Positions 16,808-26,449 of a stretch of DNA of 64,000 nucleotides are shown here, one piece after another (the first letter of the stretch is position 1; each line of letters starts with the position of its first letter). The translations under genes and the position numbers were made by a program. The DNA is from G965199725 sp965199725. GTDB taxonomy: Bacteria > Pseudomonadota > Gammaproteobacteria > Nitrosococcales > Methylophagaceae. The notes beneath the pieces are model-generated. The model did not search any database. It had not been told where the DNA came from and saw nothing but the letters and a program-made list of their open reading frames with translations. The stretch covers positions 558,001 to 622,000 of the forward strand of contig OZ241321.1 of NCBI GenBank assembly GCA_965199725.1, in the 5' to 3' direction.

Positions 16808-18085
16808 TTGAGGTTACTTTACACCAGTTTACTGTTTGTTAGCTTGCCGATCATCATGTTGCGTCTTGTATGGCGAGGTATACGGGCACCAACTTATTGG
16901 CAACGCTGGTCAGAACGGTTTGGTGGTAGCCCTGATCTCTCAAACACAGCCCCGATTATATGGATTCACGCTGTTTCTGTTGGTGAAGTTGAAGCATCTA
17001 GGCCGTTAATTAATAAATTAAAAACGGCATATCCTCATCACCGGCTGCTGATTACAACGATGACACCAACGGGCAGTGATCGCGTCAAGCTTTTATTTAC
17101 TAGATCGGTTTCTCATTGCTATCTACCTTATGACCTGCCTTGTGCCATTAAGTGTTTTCTTAATAAAACAAAGCCGCAATTTGGTATTGTAATGGAAACA
17201 GAAATCTGGCCAAACCTACTGGCTATATGTAGCCAAAAAAACATACCGCTGGTACTTGCCAATGCCCGTATGTCAGCACGCTCTGCCAAAGGGTATGCGT
17301 ATATGTCTGGATTGATCAAAACAACACTGCAGGCATTTAGCTTAATTGCTGCGCAAAGTAAACAAGATTACCAGCGCTTCCAGCAACTTGGTGCAGACAG
17401 CGAACACTTATACACTGTCGGCAACTTAAAGTACGAGATCAATCTGCCGGCCGGGCTAAAAGAACAGGCAGAGGCCATGCGAGATATATGGGGCAATCAT
17501 CGTCAGGTTTTTATCGCTGCCAGCACCCATGAAGGCGAAGATAATATTGTACTGGAAGCGTATGGAAAAATGCAGGCAACATGTCCAGATCTGCTGCTAA
17601 TTATTGTACCTCGTCATCCCGAACGTTTTGATCGTGTCACTACGCTTGTAGAACAGGCAGGCTATAAAAACCTGAGTCGTAGTGAAAATCGTCCATGCTT
17701 GCCGGATATACAAGTGCTTATCGTTGATACTATGGGTGAATTACCCTTATTTTATGCAGCCAGTGATATTGCTTTTGTTGGTGGTAGCTTAGTACCACAT
17801 GGCGGTCATAATTTGCTTGAACCTGCCGCTCTCAGCAAAGCAGTTATTACCGGTCTTCACTGTTTCAATTTTCAGGAGATGGTAAGCCAATTTCTTGCTG
17901 AAGGCGCATTGTTGCAGATAAGTGATTCTAAGGATCTATCAGCCACAGTGTTATCACTGCTGGAAAATTCACAAAAACGTAGCGAAATGGGTGAAGCAGG
18001 TTTGCGCCTGATTGCTCATAATCAAGGGGCTAGCCAGCGACTTGTTGATTTGATTGGTCGCGATATTACCCCACATGTGCACTGA
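16808..18085 (+). CDS. waaA: 3-deoxy-D-manno-octulosonic acid (Kdo) transferase
   Basis: Adds Kdo residues to lipid IVA at the cytoplasmic face of the inner membrane (GT30 family). 425 aa with an N-terminal membrane anchor (LLFVSLPIIMLRLVWRG), the WIHAVSVGEVEASRPL acceptor-side motif, and the C-terminal GGSLVPHGGHNLLEPAAL donor-binding motif. The start is a TTG at 16808; the next Met would cut into the membrane anchor. The 3' end overlaps tadA by 11 bp. Confidence 0.96.
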   Translation: MRLLYTSLLFVSLPIIMLRLVWRGIRAPTYWQRWSERFGGSPDLSNTAPIIWIHAVSVGEVEASRPLINKLKTAYPHHRLLITTMTPTGSDRVKLLFTRSVSHCYLPYDLPCAIKCFLNKTKPQFGIVMETEIWPNLLAICSQKNIPLVLANARMSARSAKGYAYMSGLIKTTLQAFSLIAAQSKQDYQRFQQLGADSEHLYTVGNLKYEINLPAGLKEQAEAMRDIWGNHRQVFIAASTHEGEDNIVLEAYGKMQATCPDLLLIIVPRHPERFDRVTTLVEQAGYKNLSRSENRPCLPDIQVLIVDTMGELPLFYAASDIAFVGGSLVPHGGHNLLEPAALSKAVITGLHCFNFQEMVSQFLAEGALLQISDSKDLSATVLSLLENSQKRSEMGEAGLRLIAHNQGASQRLVDLIGRDITPHVH

Positions 18086-18524
18086 TCGCGATTGGATGGC
18101 CCATGCTTTAGCGCTGGGCGCACATGCTGAGCAACAAGGAGAAGTGCCTGTTGGTGCCGTTATTGTACGCGACAATATATTACTTGGCGAAGGCTGGAAT
18201 CAACCTATCTTAAGCAATGACCCTACAGCGCACGCAGAGATTCAGGCTTTGCGCTCGGCATGCAGTAATGCTCATAACTATCGCCTGCCAGATGCTACAC
18301 TATATGTTACCCTTGAGCCCTGTATTATGTGCACTGGCGCGATTATTCATGCACGCATTAAACGGGTTGTATTTGCTGCCGCAGAATCGACAGCAGGCAC
18401 AGCGGGTAGCTGTTTTGATATATTTAATGCTACTGGGATCAATCATCGTGTTGACTGCGATTATGGCATATTGGCTGAACAAAGCAGTACATTACTAAAA
18501 AGTTTTTTTCTGTCTCGGCGCTAA
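18075..18524 (+). CDS. tadA: tRNA-specific adenosine deaminase
   Basis: Converts A34 to inosine in tRNA-Arg(ACG). 149 aa from ATG 18075 (MCTDRDWMAHAL). The zinc site is complete: TAHAEI (His and catalytic Glu) and EPCIMC (two Cys). GAIIHARIKRVVFAA is also typical. The open frame reaches back to 18054, but the chosen ATG gives the usual N-terminus. It overlaps the end of waaA, so translation is probably coupled. Confidence 0.95.
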   Translation: MCTDRDWMAHALALGAHAEQQGEVPVGAVIVRDNILLGEGWNQPILSNDPTAHAEIQALRSACSNAHNYRLPDATLYVTLEPCIMCTGAIIHARIKRVVFAAAESTAGTAGSCFDIFNATGINHRVDCDYGILAEQSSTLLKSFFLSRR

Positions 18525-18571
18525 GACAAAAATAGGCAAAACTATCAAATGCAAAGACACTGTAGTAACAA

Positions 18572-19966
18572 TTGAAACTTATTAAACTGTTTATTGCGAT
18601 TTCTCTGTCCCTTATCGTTGCATGTAGCGATACCAAGCTGCAACTAGAAAAAATTAAAGAGCGAGGTGAGTTACGTGTACTTAGCCGCTATGGTCTTACC
18701 AGCTATTACTTAAAAGGAGATGAGGTTACCGGGTTTGAATATGATCTTGCAAAGCGTTTTGCCAAACGTCTTGATGTCCAATTAAAGATGATTAACCCAG
18801 ACGATACAGGTACTTTTCTTAAAATGATTGGTCAGGGAAAGGCGGATATTGCCGCAGGAATGGCTGTCATGCCAGCACGCGAGAACAGCGTTCGTTTCGG
18901 CCCTGTTTATCAAGAGATTGTACAGCAATTAGTCTACCGTCAAGGCACCACTAGGCCAAAAAATCTAAACTCTCTGCGTAGTGGTGTATTGGAAGTTGTT
19001 GCCGATAGCAGTCATGTTGAACAGTTAAAATTATACCAGAATATCCTGACAGACCTTGACTGGATTGAAAATACTGAGCTCAACAGCGGCGATTTACTGG
19101 AACTGGTTCAATTAAAGCTGATTGATTACACCATTGCTGACTCAAACGAAGTGGATGTTCACTTAAACTTATTTCCTGAACTGCGTGTTGCTTTTGATGT
19201 CTCAGCGCCACATCCCCTAGCATGGGCACTGCCATTAACTAATGATAATTCGCTCTACAATGAAGTCACTGCCTTTTTTAACGAACTGGAAAAATCAGGT
19301 GAGCTTGCCCAATTGATAGAAAAGCACTACGGCCATATTAGTCATTTTGATTATGTTGATACACGTAAAATTCACCATCGCATTCTGACGCGCCTACCTG
19401 AATATCAAGGGTTATTTGAGCAAGCCGCTGGAGAATTTGGCTTTGACTGGAAGTTGCTTGCTGCTACCGCCTATCAGGAATCGCATTGGCAACGCGATGC
19501 TGTATCAAAAACTGGCGTTAAAGGCCTGATGATGCTGACAAAGGTGACAGCCAAACACATGGATATTGCAAATCGTGAAGATCCAGCCCAGAGCATTTAT
19601 GGTGGTGCCAAATATCTGGCGTTTATTTACAAGAATTTACCAGATACAGTGATTGAACCAGACAGAACATGGTTAATGCTGGCTGCTTATAACCTAGGCC
19701 GCGATCATTTGCAGGATGCACGTATATTGACTGAAAAACGCGGGGGTAACCCCAATTTATGGTCCGATATCAAATTGTATTTACCGCTTCTTAGTAAGAG
19801 AAAATGGTATAAACAAACTCGTCATGGTTATGCACGTGGAGGACAAGCGGTACATTATGTAACAAACATCCGCCGCTACTATGACATTTTAGTACATAGC
19901 AAACGAGAAGAAAATCCACCTACTATTAACGAAGAACAAGCACAATCGCCGCCGGCAGCATTATAA
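18572..19966 (+). CDS. mltF: Membrane-bound lytic murein transglycosylase F
   Basis: 464 aa. An N-terminal signal with lipobox (SLIVAC) leads a periplasmic solute-binding-like domain (about residues 30-260). A C-terminal SLT goose-lysozyme-like domain follows, with the catalytic Glu in AYQESHW (about residue 306) and GLMMLTKVTA. This two-domain order is diagnostic of MltF. It cleaves peptidoglycan to 1,6-anhydromuropeptides at the outer membrane. Start TTG at 18572 (KLIKLFIAISLSL); no nearer ATG keeps the signal peptide. Confidence 0.94.
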   Translation: MKLIKLFIAISLSLIVACSDTKLQLEKIKERGELRVLSRYGLTSYYLKGDEVTGFEYDLAKRFAKRLDVQLKMINPDDTGTFLKMIGQGKADIAAGMAVMPARENSVRFGPVYQEIVQQLVYRQGTTRPKNLNSLRSGVLEVVADSSHVEQLKLYQNILTDLDWIENTELNSGDLLELVQLKLIDYTIADSNEVDVHLNLFPELRVAFDVSAPHPLAWALPLTNDNSLYNEVTAFFNELEKSGELAQLIEKHYGHISHFDYVDTRKIHHRILTRLPEYQGLFEQAAGEFGFDWKLLAATAYQESHWQRDAVSKTGVKGLMMLTKVTAKHMDIANREDPAQSIYGGAKYLAFIYKNLPDTVIEPDRTWLMLAAYNLGRDHLQDARILTEKRGGNPNLWSDIKLYLPLLSKRKWYKQTRHGYARGGQAVHYVTNIRRYYDILVHSKREENPPTINEEQAQSPPAAL

Positions 19967-20024
19967 AAGCGTGTACATGCATAGAAATACCGCTTGGGTA
20001 AGGGGCTTAACTTAAATTGTAGCG

Positions 20025-20657
20025 CTACATATCCTTTTCTTTCTGAATTAAAAAATCTACCACGTCAAGCATATCGTCCATGCCGCCAGCCATTGTTGCA
20101 TCAGTACGGTATTTGCCATTGACTATCATTGAGGGTACGCCAGTAATGCCCGAGGACTGACTCATAACCGATGCCTGTTTAACTTTGCTTTTCACCGCAA
20201 ATGAATCTATCGTCTTTTTAAACATATCACGATCAATGCCCTGCTCAGTAACAAAATCTAACAACGCCTCCTCTGTTGTTAACTGCCTCTTGTCAATGTG
20301 AATAGCGTTAAAAAGAAGTGAATGCAATTTTTCTAAATTGCCTGTTACTTTTGCAGCATAAAAAACCTTTGCTAGTTGTAGCCAGCTATCGCGAAAAATA
20401 ACGGGTATATGAGCAAATTTCACATTCTCTGGTAATGTCTCTTTCCATTTCATGACCTTTGGGTTAAGGCGAAAGCAATGTGGACAACTATATGAGAACA
20501 ATTCTATGACTTCAATAACATTATTGTCCTTAGTCGCCATTCTTTTCGCGGTTGAGGCATAATGCACGCCCTCAATAAATGCCATTGGCGCTGCTATCAG
20601 CGTAAATGACAATAAAAATAGACTGATCTTCAGTGCAGATTTGATTATTGTTTTCAT
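20025..20657 (-). CDS. dsbA: Thiol:disulfide interchange protein DsbA
   Basis: Periplasmic oxidant that introduces disulfides. 210 aa, with a signal peptide (SALKISLFLLSFTLIAAPMA) and thioredoxin fold. The active site is FSYSCPHCFRL (CPHC), and the cis-Pro loop is SSGITGVPSMIVNG. Just upstream in the same direction are the System II haem-ligation genes, whose substrate CXXCH cysteines pass through DsbA, so the grouping makes functional sense. Confidence 0.94.
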   Translation of the reverse strand: MKTIIKSALKISLFLLSFTLIAAPMAFIEGVHYASTAKRMATKDNNVIEVIELFSYSCPHCFRLNPKVMKWKETLPENVKFAHIPVIFRDSWLQLAKVFYAAKVTGNLEKLHSLLFNAIHIDKRQLTTEEALLDFVTEQGIDRDMFKKTIDSFAVKSKVKQASVMSQSSGITGVPSMIVNGKYRTDATMAGGMDDMLDVVDFLIQKEKDM

Positions 20658-20687
20658 GCTTTTTCCTTGATTTACCTAAATTAAATT

Positions 20688-21854
20688 TTATAATGTCCCA
20701 TATGAATGCAGCCCTGACAGAAACATATTAACGCCCAAAAAAGCGAATAAAGTAACAAATATCCCCACTATCGCCCACCATGCCATCAGCCTACCATGCC
20801 AGCCCTTTACCATCCGCATGTGTAGCCATGCCGCATAATTCAGCCACACGATTAATGCCCATGTTTCCTTAGGATCCCATGACCAATATCCGCCCCACGC
20901 TTCTGCTGCCCATAATGCGCCCAGTATCGTTGCCACTGTAAAAAAAGCAAAACCTAAAGAAATAGACCTATACATAAAATCATCCATCACTGCCAGCGTA
21001 GGCAACCCTCTTGCCAATATTCCTTGCGGGCTTAACGTTTGTTGTTGCAATTTTAACAAATAGGCCACGCCGATCATTGCTGCTATTGCAAAAGCACCAT
21101 AACCAACAAAGTTAGCAGGCACATGAATTTTCATCCAATAACTCTTCAGTGCAGGTACTAATGGCTGAATCTCATGCGCCTGCCTGTCAAACGTATACCA
21201 AAGCTGGAAAGCAACAGCCGCACTGATTATTAATAATACAAAACCGCCCAAGCTACGTGTTTGATAACGGCGTTCATAGAATAGATATAGTAGCGCGGTC
21301 ATAATAGAAAATAAAATAAAAACTTCATACAAATTACTGACCGGTATATGGCCAATATCAGCACCCATCAGGTAAGATTCCCGCCAGCGAACCATTAAGC
21401 CAACTAAGCCCATAGTTGTCGCCGACCATACCAGTGCATTGCCTGTCTTTTCAGTAAACAGCGAACGCAAAAATAAGCCTGCAAAATAAGCTATCGTCGC
21501 CATAATAAATAGTACACTCATCCACATAAAAGCTGGTTGACTGGCCAATATGTAGTTGAGAAAAAAGTTAGTTTCACCTACAGCAAGGTCATTACCATAG
21601 AAATTGATAGCTAGTAAACTAAGTATGGATACAGTAATAATATGATAGCGAAAACCAAGCCAGTTTTGTCCTACAAAGGCTAGACAAACCGCGGCGAAAA
21701 CAACAATAGCTAATTCATAGCCATCCATCATATCAGCATATATGCCAAGCACAAAGACAGCCGCGATCATCATTAAAGCTGACCACGCCCACTGTATAAT
21801 TAACGAACTCATCTTAAATTTTGGGTTCGCAAAATTTGCCATTACATTCTTCAT
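20688..21854 (-). CDS. ccsB: System II cytochrome c biogenesis protein, WWD family (CcsB/ResC; CcsA in plastid naming)
   Basis: 388-aa multispanning inner-membrane protein. The haem-handling WWD signature WGGYWSWDPKETWALIVW is at about residues 317-334, flanked by conserved His-bearing loops. With ResB it forms the haem exporter and synthetase that attaches haem to CXXCH apocytochromes in the periplasm. It lies 46 bp downstream of resB and 30 bp before dsbA, all in one direction. Naming differs between databases (CcsA, CcsB, ResC). Confidence 0.93.
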   Translation of the reverse strand: MKNVMANFANPKFKMSSLIIQWAWSALMMIAAVFVLGIYADMMDGYELAIVVFAAVCLAFVGQNWLGFRYHIITVSILSLLAINFYGNDLAVGETNFFLNYILASQPAFMWMSVLFIMATIAYFAGLFLRSLFTEKTGNALVWSATTMGLVGLMVRWRESYLMGADIGHIPVSNLYEVFILFSIMTALLYLFYERRYQTRSLGGFVLLIISAAVAFQLWYTFDRQAHEIQPLVPALKSYWMKIHVPANFVGYGAFAIAAMIGVAYLLKLQQQTLSPQGILARGLPTLAVMDDFMYRSISLGFAFFTVATILGALWAAEAWGGYWSWDPKETWALIVWLNYAAWLHMRMVKGWHGRLMAWWAIVGIFVTLFAFLGVNMFLSGLHSYGTL

Positions 21855-21900
21855 TTAACTTAACTAAGTTATTCTGTCGTTTCTATGAACATTAAGGGTA

Positions 21901-23904
21901 CTAATAGTTTCTGTTTATTTGCTTTAAATCGGCCGTTATCCTAGAAAAAAACGACGTAAAATCGTGTGCATAGCGGTTGCTTATACCCGCTAATAATATC
22001 GTGGTTGTTGAGTCATGTACACTGAGCAGCAGCCATAAACGAATCTGCGGCAGATAAAAAAGCAAAAATATACCCATAACCAATAAAGCACAACCAAAAT
22101 AAACAATTGGCTTTCCCGGCGATCGAGTTACCTGTAATCCACTGGCTTCAACATGATCATAATCTGTTGTTAATAAGTATACTGGCGAACCGTAGCGAGG
22201 CAAGCTACCAATTGCATCTACCGCATCCTGTAAAAACAGCAATTGCTGATCGTGATCATAGTCAATGAGCGATTCTGCTAAATCACTAAAATAGATACGA
22301 GTCAGCATATCGTGTAACATGGCTAAGTAGGTTGCACTTAACTTGTCGCGCCCATTATCAGGCAATGTTGTCTCAATAAAAGTACTTACATCATCAAAGC
22401 CACCTTGAGCAAACATGTTCACTAGCGCGATCAGTGATTCACGTAAACTATTTGCCAACAAATCGTCCTGTCCTACCATAAAAGATAATCTCTCTGCAGT
22501 CATCTGGTTCGCTACCGTATTAACGATTACCTTATTTTTAAGGCGCGTGAAAAAATGCTGAAAACCAGTCAAACTATCATCAGCATCAAGCGGAAGATAT
22601 AAATAACCAAATTCTTCAGCAGGACTTGCACGTACACCACTCAAATAATAATTGCGCCCATTTCGGGGGATAGGCAACATGTAATTAACATATTCTCGCG
22701 CTTCACCGCTTTGCTGCCGTAGCTTAAACCCAATACTGGGGCCAAAATTTCTTATCCTGTCAGGATTATCTTTTGTTGGATCAGGATTGATATTAAACAG
22801 GCGAAATGAATTCATCTCTAAAATAAAAAACTGATCATGCCAGCGCATTTTTCTTTGCTCAAACACTTTGGTTTTAATGGTCGCCACCTCACTATCTGCT
22901 ACATTTTGTAGTGGCACTGCGTTAATGGTGAGCCTAGTGCCTCCATCGCTAAAGCTGGACTGATAGACGGAATATCCTTTATAAAATAAAGGGTTATTAA
23001 CTGATATAGTGGTAGAAAGGGGTTCAACTAGTGTGCTGTCATATAACAACAAATCGGTTTCAAATGATTTTGGTTGACCCGTCGTATAATGCTCAATACG
23101 AAAATCTTTTACCTCAATCCGAAATGGCAAATCCTGTACCAGATAGCCGTCACGCATTGACACAAAAGCAACATTAGATGATCTTCCCTCTGGAATATTA
23201 ACGCTGCCACGGAAAGCATGCCTGCCAACTGGCAACCTACTCTCGTCAGGTATCTGGCTAACCGCTAAATCGCGGGTTTCCACTGCTATTCTGCCCTGCC
23301 ACTCAGCTAATTTCAATGGCAGATTGCCATCCAGTAAACCACCCAGACAAATAATAATAATAGCAACATGGGTGGCTATATAACCTAACCTGTTGCTGCC
23401 TCCACGCATAGCGGCAACCAGCGTCTTCTCTTTTGATTTTGCTAAACTTTTTACGCGAAAACCCTGTGCTGACAGTACGCTTCTCAGCTTAGCCACATTG
23501 TCATCAATAGTGCCACCTGTATTCCATTGGTGGTTATGCTGCATGACGCGCAACGAGTATTCCTGGATATTGACGTGCAAATTCAGCATATCGCGCAACA
23601 TCAATGGTGCTTGTCGAATGACACATATCATTGTGGAAGTGACTAACATCAACAGAATGGCTAAAAACCACAATGTGCTATAGACATCATAAAGACCAGC
23701 TGATTTAAAAAGCTCAAACCAAAACGGACCAAACTTGATAGCATAATCAGCATAAGGTTGATTCTGCTGTAGCACTGTGCCAATCACTGAGGCCAGTGCA
23801 AGAGTCAGAAACAGGGTAATCGCCAAATTCATTGAACCCAACAAACGCAATAATCGCTGGCCAAATGTATAGGGTTTAATTGGCAAATTATTATTATCAG
23901 ACAT
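21901..23904 (-). CDS. resB: ResB-like cytochrome c biogenesis protein (System II)
   Basis: 667 aa. Three N-terminal membrane segments (for example LGSMNLAITLFLTLALASVI and LWFLAILLMLVTSTMICVI) precede a large periplasmic domain with VSVNNPLFYKGYSVYQSSF, a ResB/Ccs1 signature. One C-terminal membrane segment follows (IVYFGCALLVMGIFLLFYL). It is the partner of the WWD protein. The periplasmic part is long because of an insertion around residues 370-560, seen in several proteobacterial ResB proteins. Confidence 0.92.
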   Translation of the reverse strand: MSDNNNLPIKPYTFGQRLLRLLGSMNLAITLFLTLALASVIGTVLQQNQPYADYAIKFGPFWFELFKSAGLYDVYSTLWFLAILLMLVTSTMICVIRQAPLMLRDMLNLHVNIQEYSLRVMQHNHQWNTGGTIDDNVAKLRSVLSAQGFRVKSLAKSKEKTLVAAMRGGSNRLGYIATHVAIIIICLGGLLDGNLPLKLAEWQGRIAVETRDLAVSQIPDESRLPVGRHAFRGSVNIPEGRSSNVAFVSMRDGYLVQDLPFRIEVKDFRIEHYTTGQPKSFETDLLLYDSTLVEPLSTTISVNNPLFYKGYSVYQSSFSDGGTRLTINAVPLQNVADSEVATIKTKVFEQRKMRWHDQFFILEMNSFRLFNINPDPTKDNPDRIRNFGPSIGFKLRQQSGEAREYVNYMLPIPRNGRNYYLSGVRASPAEEFGYLYLPLDADDSLTGFQHFFTRLKNKVIVNTVANQMTAERLSFMVGQDDLLANSLRESLIALVNMFAQGGFDDVSTFIETTLPDNGRDKLSATYLAMLHDMLTRIYFSDLAESLIDYDHDQQLLFLQDAVDAIGSLPRYGSPVYLLTTDYDHVEASGLQVTRSPGKPIVYFGCALLVMGIFLLFYLPQIRLWLLLSVHDSTTTILLAGISNRYAHDFTSFFSRITADLKQINRNY

Positions 23905-23976
23905 ATCGGATTGACCGTTTGGCGATCAATATTGCAGATATCAGTGTCTAAGCGCTACACCATCAAACTTAAAAAA

Positions 23977-24579
23977 TTAATGCAACCCTGCTACATAAGC
24001 AGCAACGGCTTTCATTTCCTCGGTGGTCATTCTGGATGCAATATCACGCATCATGCCATTGGGATCATTTTTGCGCAAACCGCCTGCAAAGGCCTTTAAC
24101 TGCGCTTCAGTATATTTGGCGTACTGGCCAGACAGCGCCGGCCACTTTGCCGCAGGCATACCAGCACCAGTTGGACCATGACAAGCCATGCAAGCAGGCA
24201 CACCTGATGTTTTATTACCCCCACGATAAATAGCCCTACCAGCTACTAACAGATCTTCCGGCACCGCGCCAGGCGTTACTTTATTGACAGCGAAATAGGC
24301 TGATAAATCAGCAATATCCTGTTCGCTTAACTGCGCGACCAAAGGCATCATAATTGCATTCTTGCGCATCCCACTTTTAAATTCTGTCAGCTGCTTTATC
24401 AAATAACCTTCATTCTGTCCCGCTAATTTTGGAAACGCATCTGTTGGGCTATTACCATCAGCACCATGACAAGCAACACATACTGCAGCTTTCTCCCTAC
24501 CTGCCTTTATATTACCGGCTGCCATCGCAAAAGATGGAACTAACCCCATAAACACTATTATCATCAACACTGCTTTCAT
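23977..24579 (-). CDS. Dihaem cytochrome c4
   Basis: 200 aa from ATG 24579, with signal peptide MKAVLMIIVFMGLVPSFAMA. Two haem-binding motifs, VCVACHG and ACMACHG, lie about 100 residues apart, each followed by a distal Met region (KSGMRKNAIMMP and GGLRKNDPNGMM). This duplicated arrangement is cytochrome c4, a periplasmic electron carrier to terminal oxidases. The frame extends 11 codons upstream. It sits 72 bp upstream of resB in the same direction, next to the machinery that matures it. Confidence 0.93.
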   Translation of the reverse strand: MKAVLMIIVFMGLVPSFAMAAGNIKAGREKAAVCVACHGADGNSPTDAFPKLAGQNEGYLIKQLTEFKSGMRKNAIMMPLVAQLSEQDIADLSAYFAVNKVTPGAVPEDLLVAGRAIYRGGNKTSGVPACMACHGPTGAGMPAAKWPALSGQYAKYTEAQLKAFAGGLRKNDPNGMMRDIASRMTTEEMKAVAAYVAGLH

Positions 24580-24667
24580 GGTTGTTGCTAAGTTAATATC
24601 CCGCACAATCACTATAAATATGTTACTCTTTATTATGACATAATTTTGTACCTTAAATCACGCTTCA

Positions 24668-25270
24668 ATGCCATCTTGTTACCATCAAGCATATTACAAA
24701 ACCAGTGCTACCAATCTTGCAGAGCTACCTATAGATACGGGTATTGAGGTTGCTTTTGCCGGTCGCTCTAATGCAGGAAAATCCAGTGCTATTAATACTA
24801 TTACTGAACAAAAATCACTAGCACGTATTAGCAAAACGCCTGGTCGGACACGCATGATTAATTTTTTTGAATTTGCTCCCAATCGCGCTTTGGTTGATTT
24901 ACCAGGATATGGTTATGCCAGCGTACCACAAAAAATAAAAGTACATTGGCAGTATGTCTTAGAAAGCTATCTAGAAACACGATGCTCATTGCGCGGCTTG
25001 ATGTTAATAGTTGATACTCGTCAATCCTTAAAAACATTTGATATACAAATAGTCAGTTGGGCTAATAATGCAAAATTACCTGTTCATATCCTGCTGACAA
25101 AAGCAGATAAATTAAAGCGCGCCGCCACAATAACAGTCTTACAGCAAGTATCTATCAGGCTAAAATCACTAAACTTAACTGCCAGCGCTCAATTGCTTTC
25201 ATCTCTCAAAAAAACAGGTAAACAAGAGGCCATTGATAAACTTGACAGCTGGTTTGCAACGGATAGTTAA
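24668..25270 (+). CDS. engB: Ribosome biogenesis GTP-binding protein YihA/YsxC (EngB)
   Basis: 200-aa TrmE-Era-type GTPase needed for 50S assembly. G1 is AGRSNAGKSSAINT, the switch region is KTPGRTRMINFFE, G3 is LVDLPGYGYA, and G4 is TKADKL. It is divergent from cytochrome c4, which is the usual neighbourhood of engB in Gammaproteobacteria. ATG 24668. Confidence 0.96.
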   Translation: MPSCYHQAYYKTSATNLAELPIDTGIEVAFAGRSNAGKSSAINTITEQKSLARISKTPGRTRMINFFEFAPNRALVDLPGYGYASVPQKIKVHWQYVLESYLETRCSLRGLMLIVDTRQSLKTFDIQIVSWANNAKLPVHILLTKADKLKRAATITVLQQVSIRLKSLNLTASAQLLSSLKKTGKQEAIDKLDSWFATDS

Positions 25271-25319
25271 TGCAGTGACAGTAAACCTCGTATAATAACA
25301 ATTCATACTACTTAAAATG

Positions 25320-25396
25320 GCGCCTGTAGCTCAGTTGGATAGAGTACCAGTTTCCGAAGCTGGTGGTCACAGGTTCAATTCCTGTCAGGCGCACCA
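25320..25396 (+). tRNA. tRNA-Arg (anticodon CCG)
   Basis: A full cloverleaf is visible. The acceptor GCGCCTG pairs with CAGGCGC. The D arm is GCTC...GAGT. The anticodon arm is CCAGT-TTCCGAA-GCTGG with CCG at the anticodon. The T arm is ACAGG-TTCAATT-CCTGT, and CCA is encoded. A TATAAT at 25291-25296 lies 24 bp upstream. Confidence 0.95.
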
Positions 25397-25512
25397 TTTT
25401 TCACTAATAAGTAAAGCAAAACCTAAACATTGTTGCCCACAATATTTAAGTTGCTGTCGTGGTTATTATATAATATGCTATATTGCTGTAACAACAAGTC
25501 AGGGAAAGCATC

Positions 25513-26430
25513 ATGCCGTTTTCATTGTTTGTATTATCCTTATTAGCACTTGCCGTAACCTTGGTAGTCATGGGAGTGAAACCAGTACAGCAGGGATACG
25601 GATTTACTGTTGAACGTTTCGGTCAATATACTAAAACGTTGCGTCCTGGTTTGAATTTAATTGTTCCTGTTATCGATCGTATTGGAGCCAGAATTAATAT
25701 GATGGAACAGGTAATGGATATAGAATCACAGCAAATTATCACTAAAGATAATGCGATGGTACGGGTTGATGGTGTAGTCTTTTTTCAAGTCATGGATGCC
25801 GCCAAAGCAACGTATCAGGTCAGAAACCTCAATACCGCCATTTTAAACTTAACCCAAACCAACATCCGTACAGTGATGGGGTCAATGAATCTGGATGAAT
25901 TGCTGTCAAAACGTAATGAGATCAACAAGAGCGTACTGGATGTGGTTGATGAAGCTACAGCGCCATGGGGTGTTAAAATAGCACGTATTGAAATTAAGGA
26001 CATTGAACCACCCGCCAATCAGGTGGAAGCGATGGATCGGCAAATGATAGCCGAACGGGAAAAACGCGCCAATATTTTAGAAGCAGAAGGCCTGCGCCAG
26101 GCAGAAATACTTAAAGCAGAAGGCGAAAAACAAGCGATGGTATTGGATGCAGAAGGACGTAGGGAAGCTGCTTTTCGTGATGCAGAAGGACGAGAACGGC
26201 TGGCTAAGGCTGAAGCCAAAGCCACAGAAATGGTATCCAAAGCAATCGCTGAAGGTGACGTGCAGGCAGTGAACTACTTTGTTGCCCAAAAATATGTTGA
26301 ATCCTTAAAAGATATTGCCTCAGCAGAGAACAGTAAAATGATCTTCATGCCACTGGAAGCAGGTAACGTAATCGGCTCTTTAGGTGGTATTGCTGAATTG
26401 GCTAAGCAGACCTTTAATAATAAAGGGTAA
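25513..26430 (+). CDS. SPFH/stomatin-like membrane protein (QmcA type)
   Basis: 305 aa. One N-terminal membrane segment (LFVLSLLALAVTLVVMGVK) is followed by the SPFH domain (GYGFTVERFGQYTKTLRPGL to about residue 180). A long Ala/Glu-rich coiled coil follows (REKRANILEAEGLRQAEILK), as in QmcA and stomatins. These oligomerise at the inner membrane and influence FtsH or lipid domains. The NfeD gene starts 20 bp later, the standard partner. Confidence 0.93.
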   Translation: MPFSLFVLSLLALAVTLVVMGVKPVQQGYGFTVERFGQYTKTLRPGLNLIVPVIDRIGARINMMEQVMDIESQQIITKDNAMVRVDGVVFFQVMDAAKATYQVRNLNTAILNLTQTNIRTVMGSMNLDELLSKRNEINKSVLDVVDEATAPWGVKIARIEIKDIEPPANQVEAMDRQMIAEREKRANILEAEGLRQAEILKAEGEKQAMVLDAEGRREAAFRDAEGRERLAKAEAKATEMVSKAIAEGDVQAVNYFVAQKYVESLKDIASAENSKMIFMPLEAGNVIGSLGGIAELAKQTFNNKG

Positions 26431-26449
26431 CCATAATCGGCATAGAATA

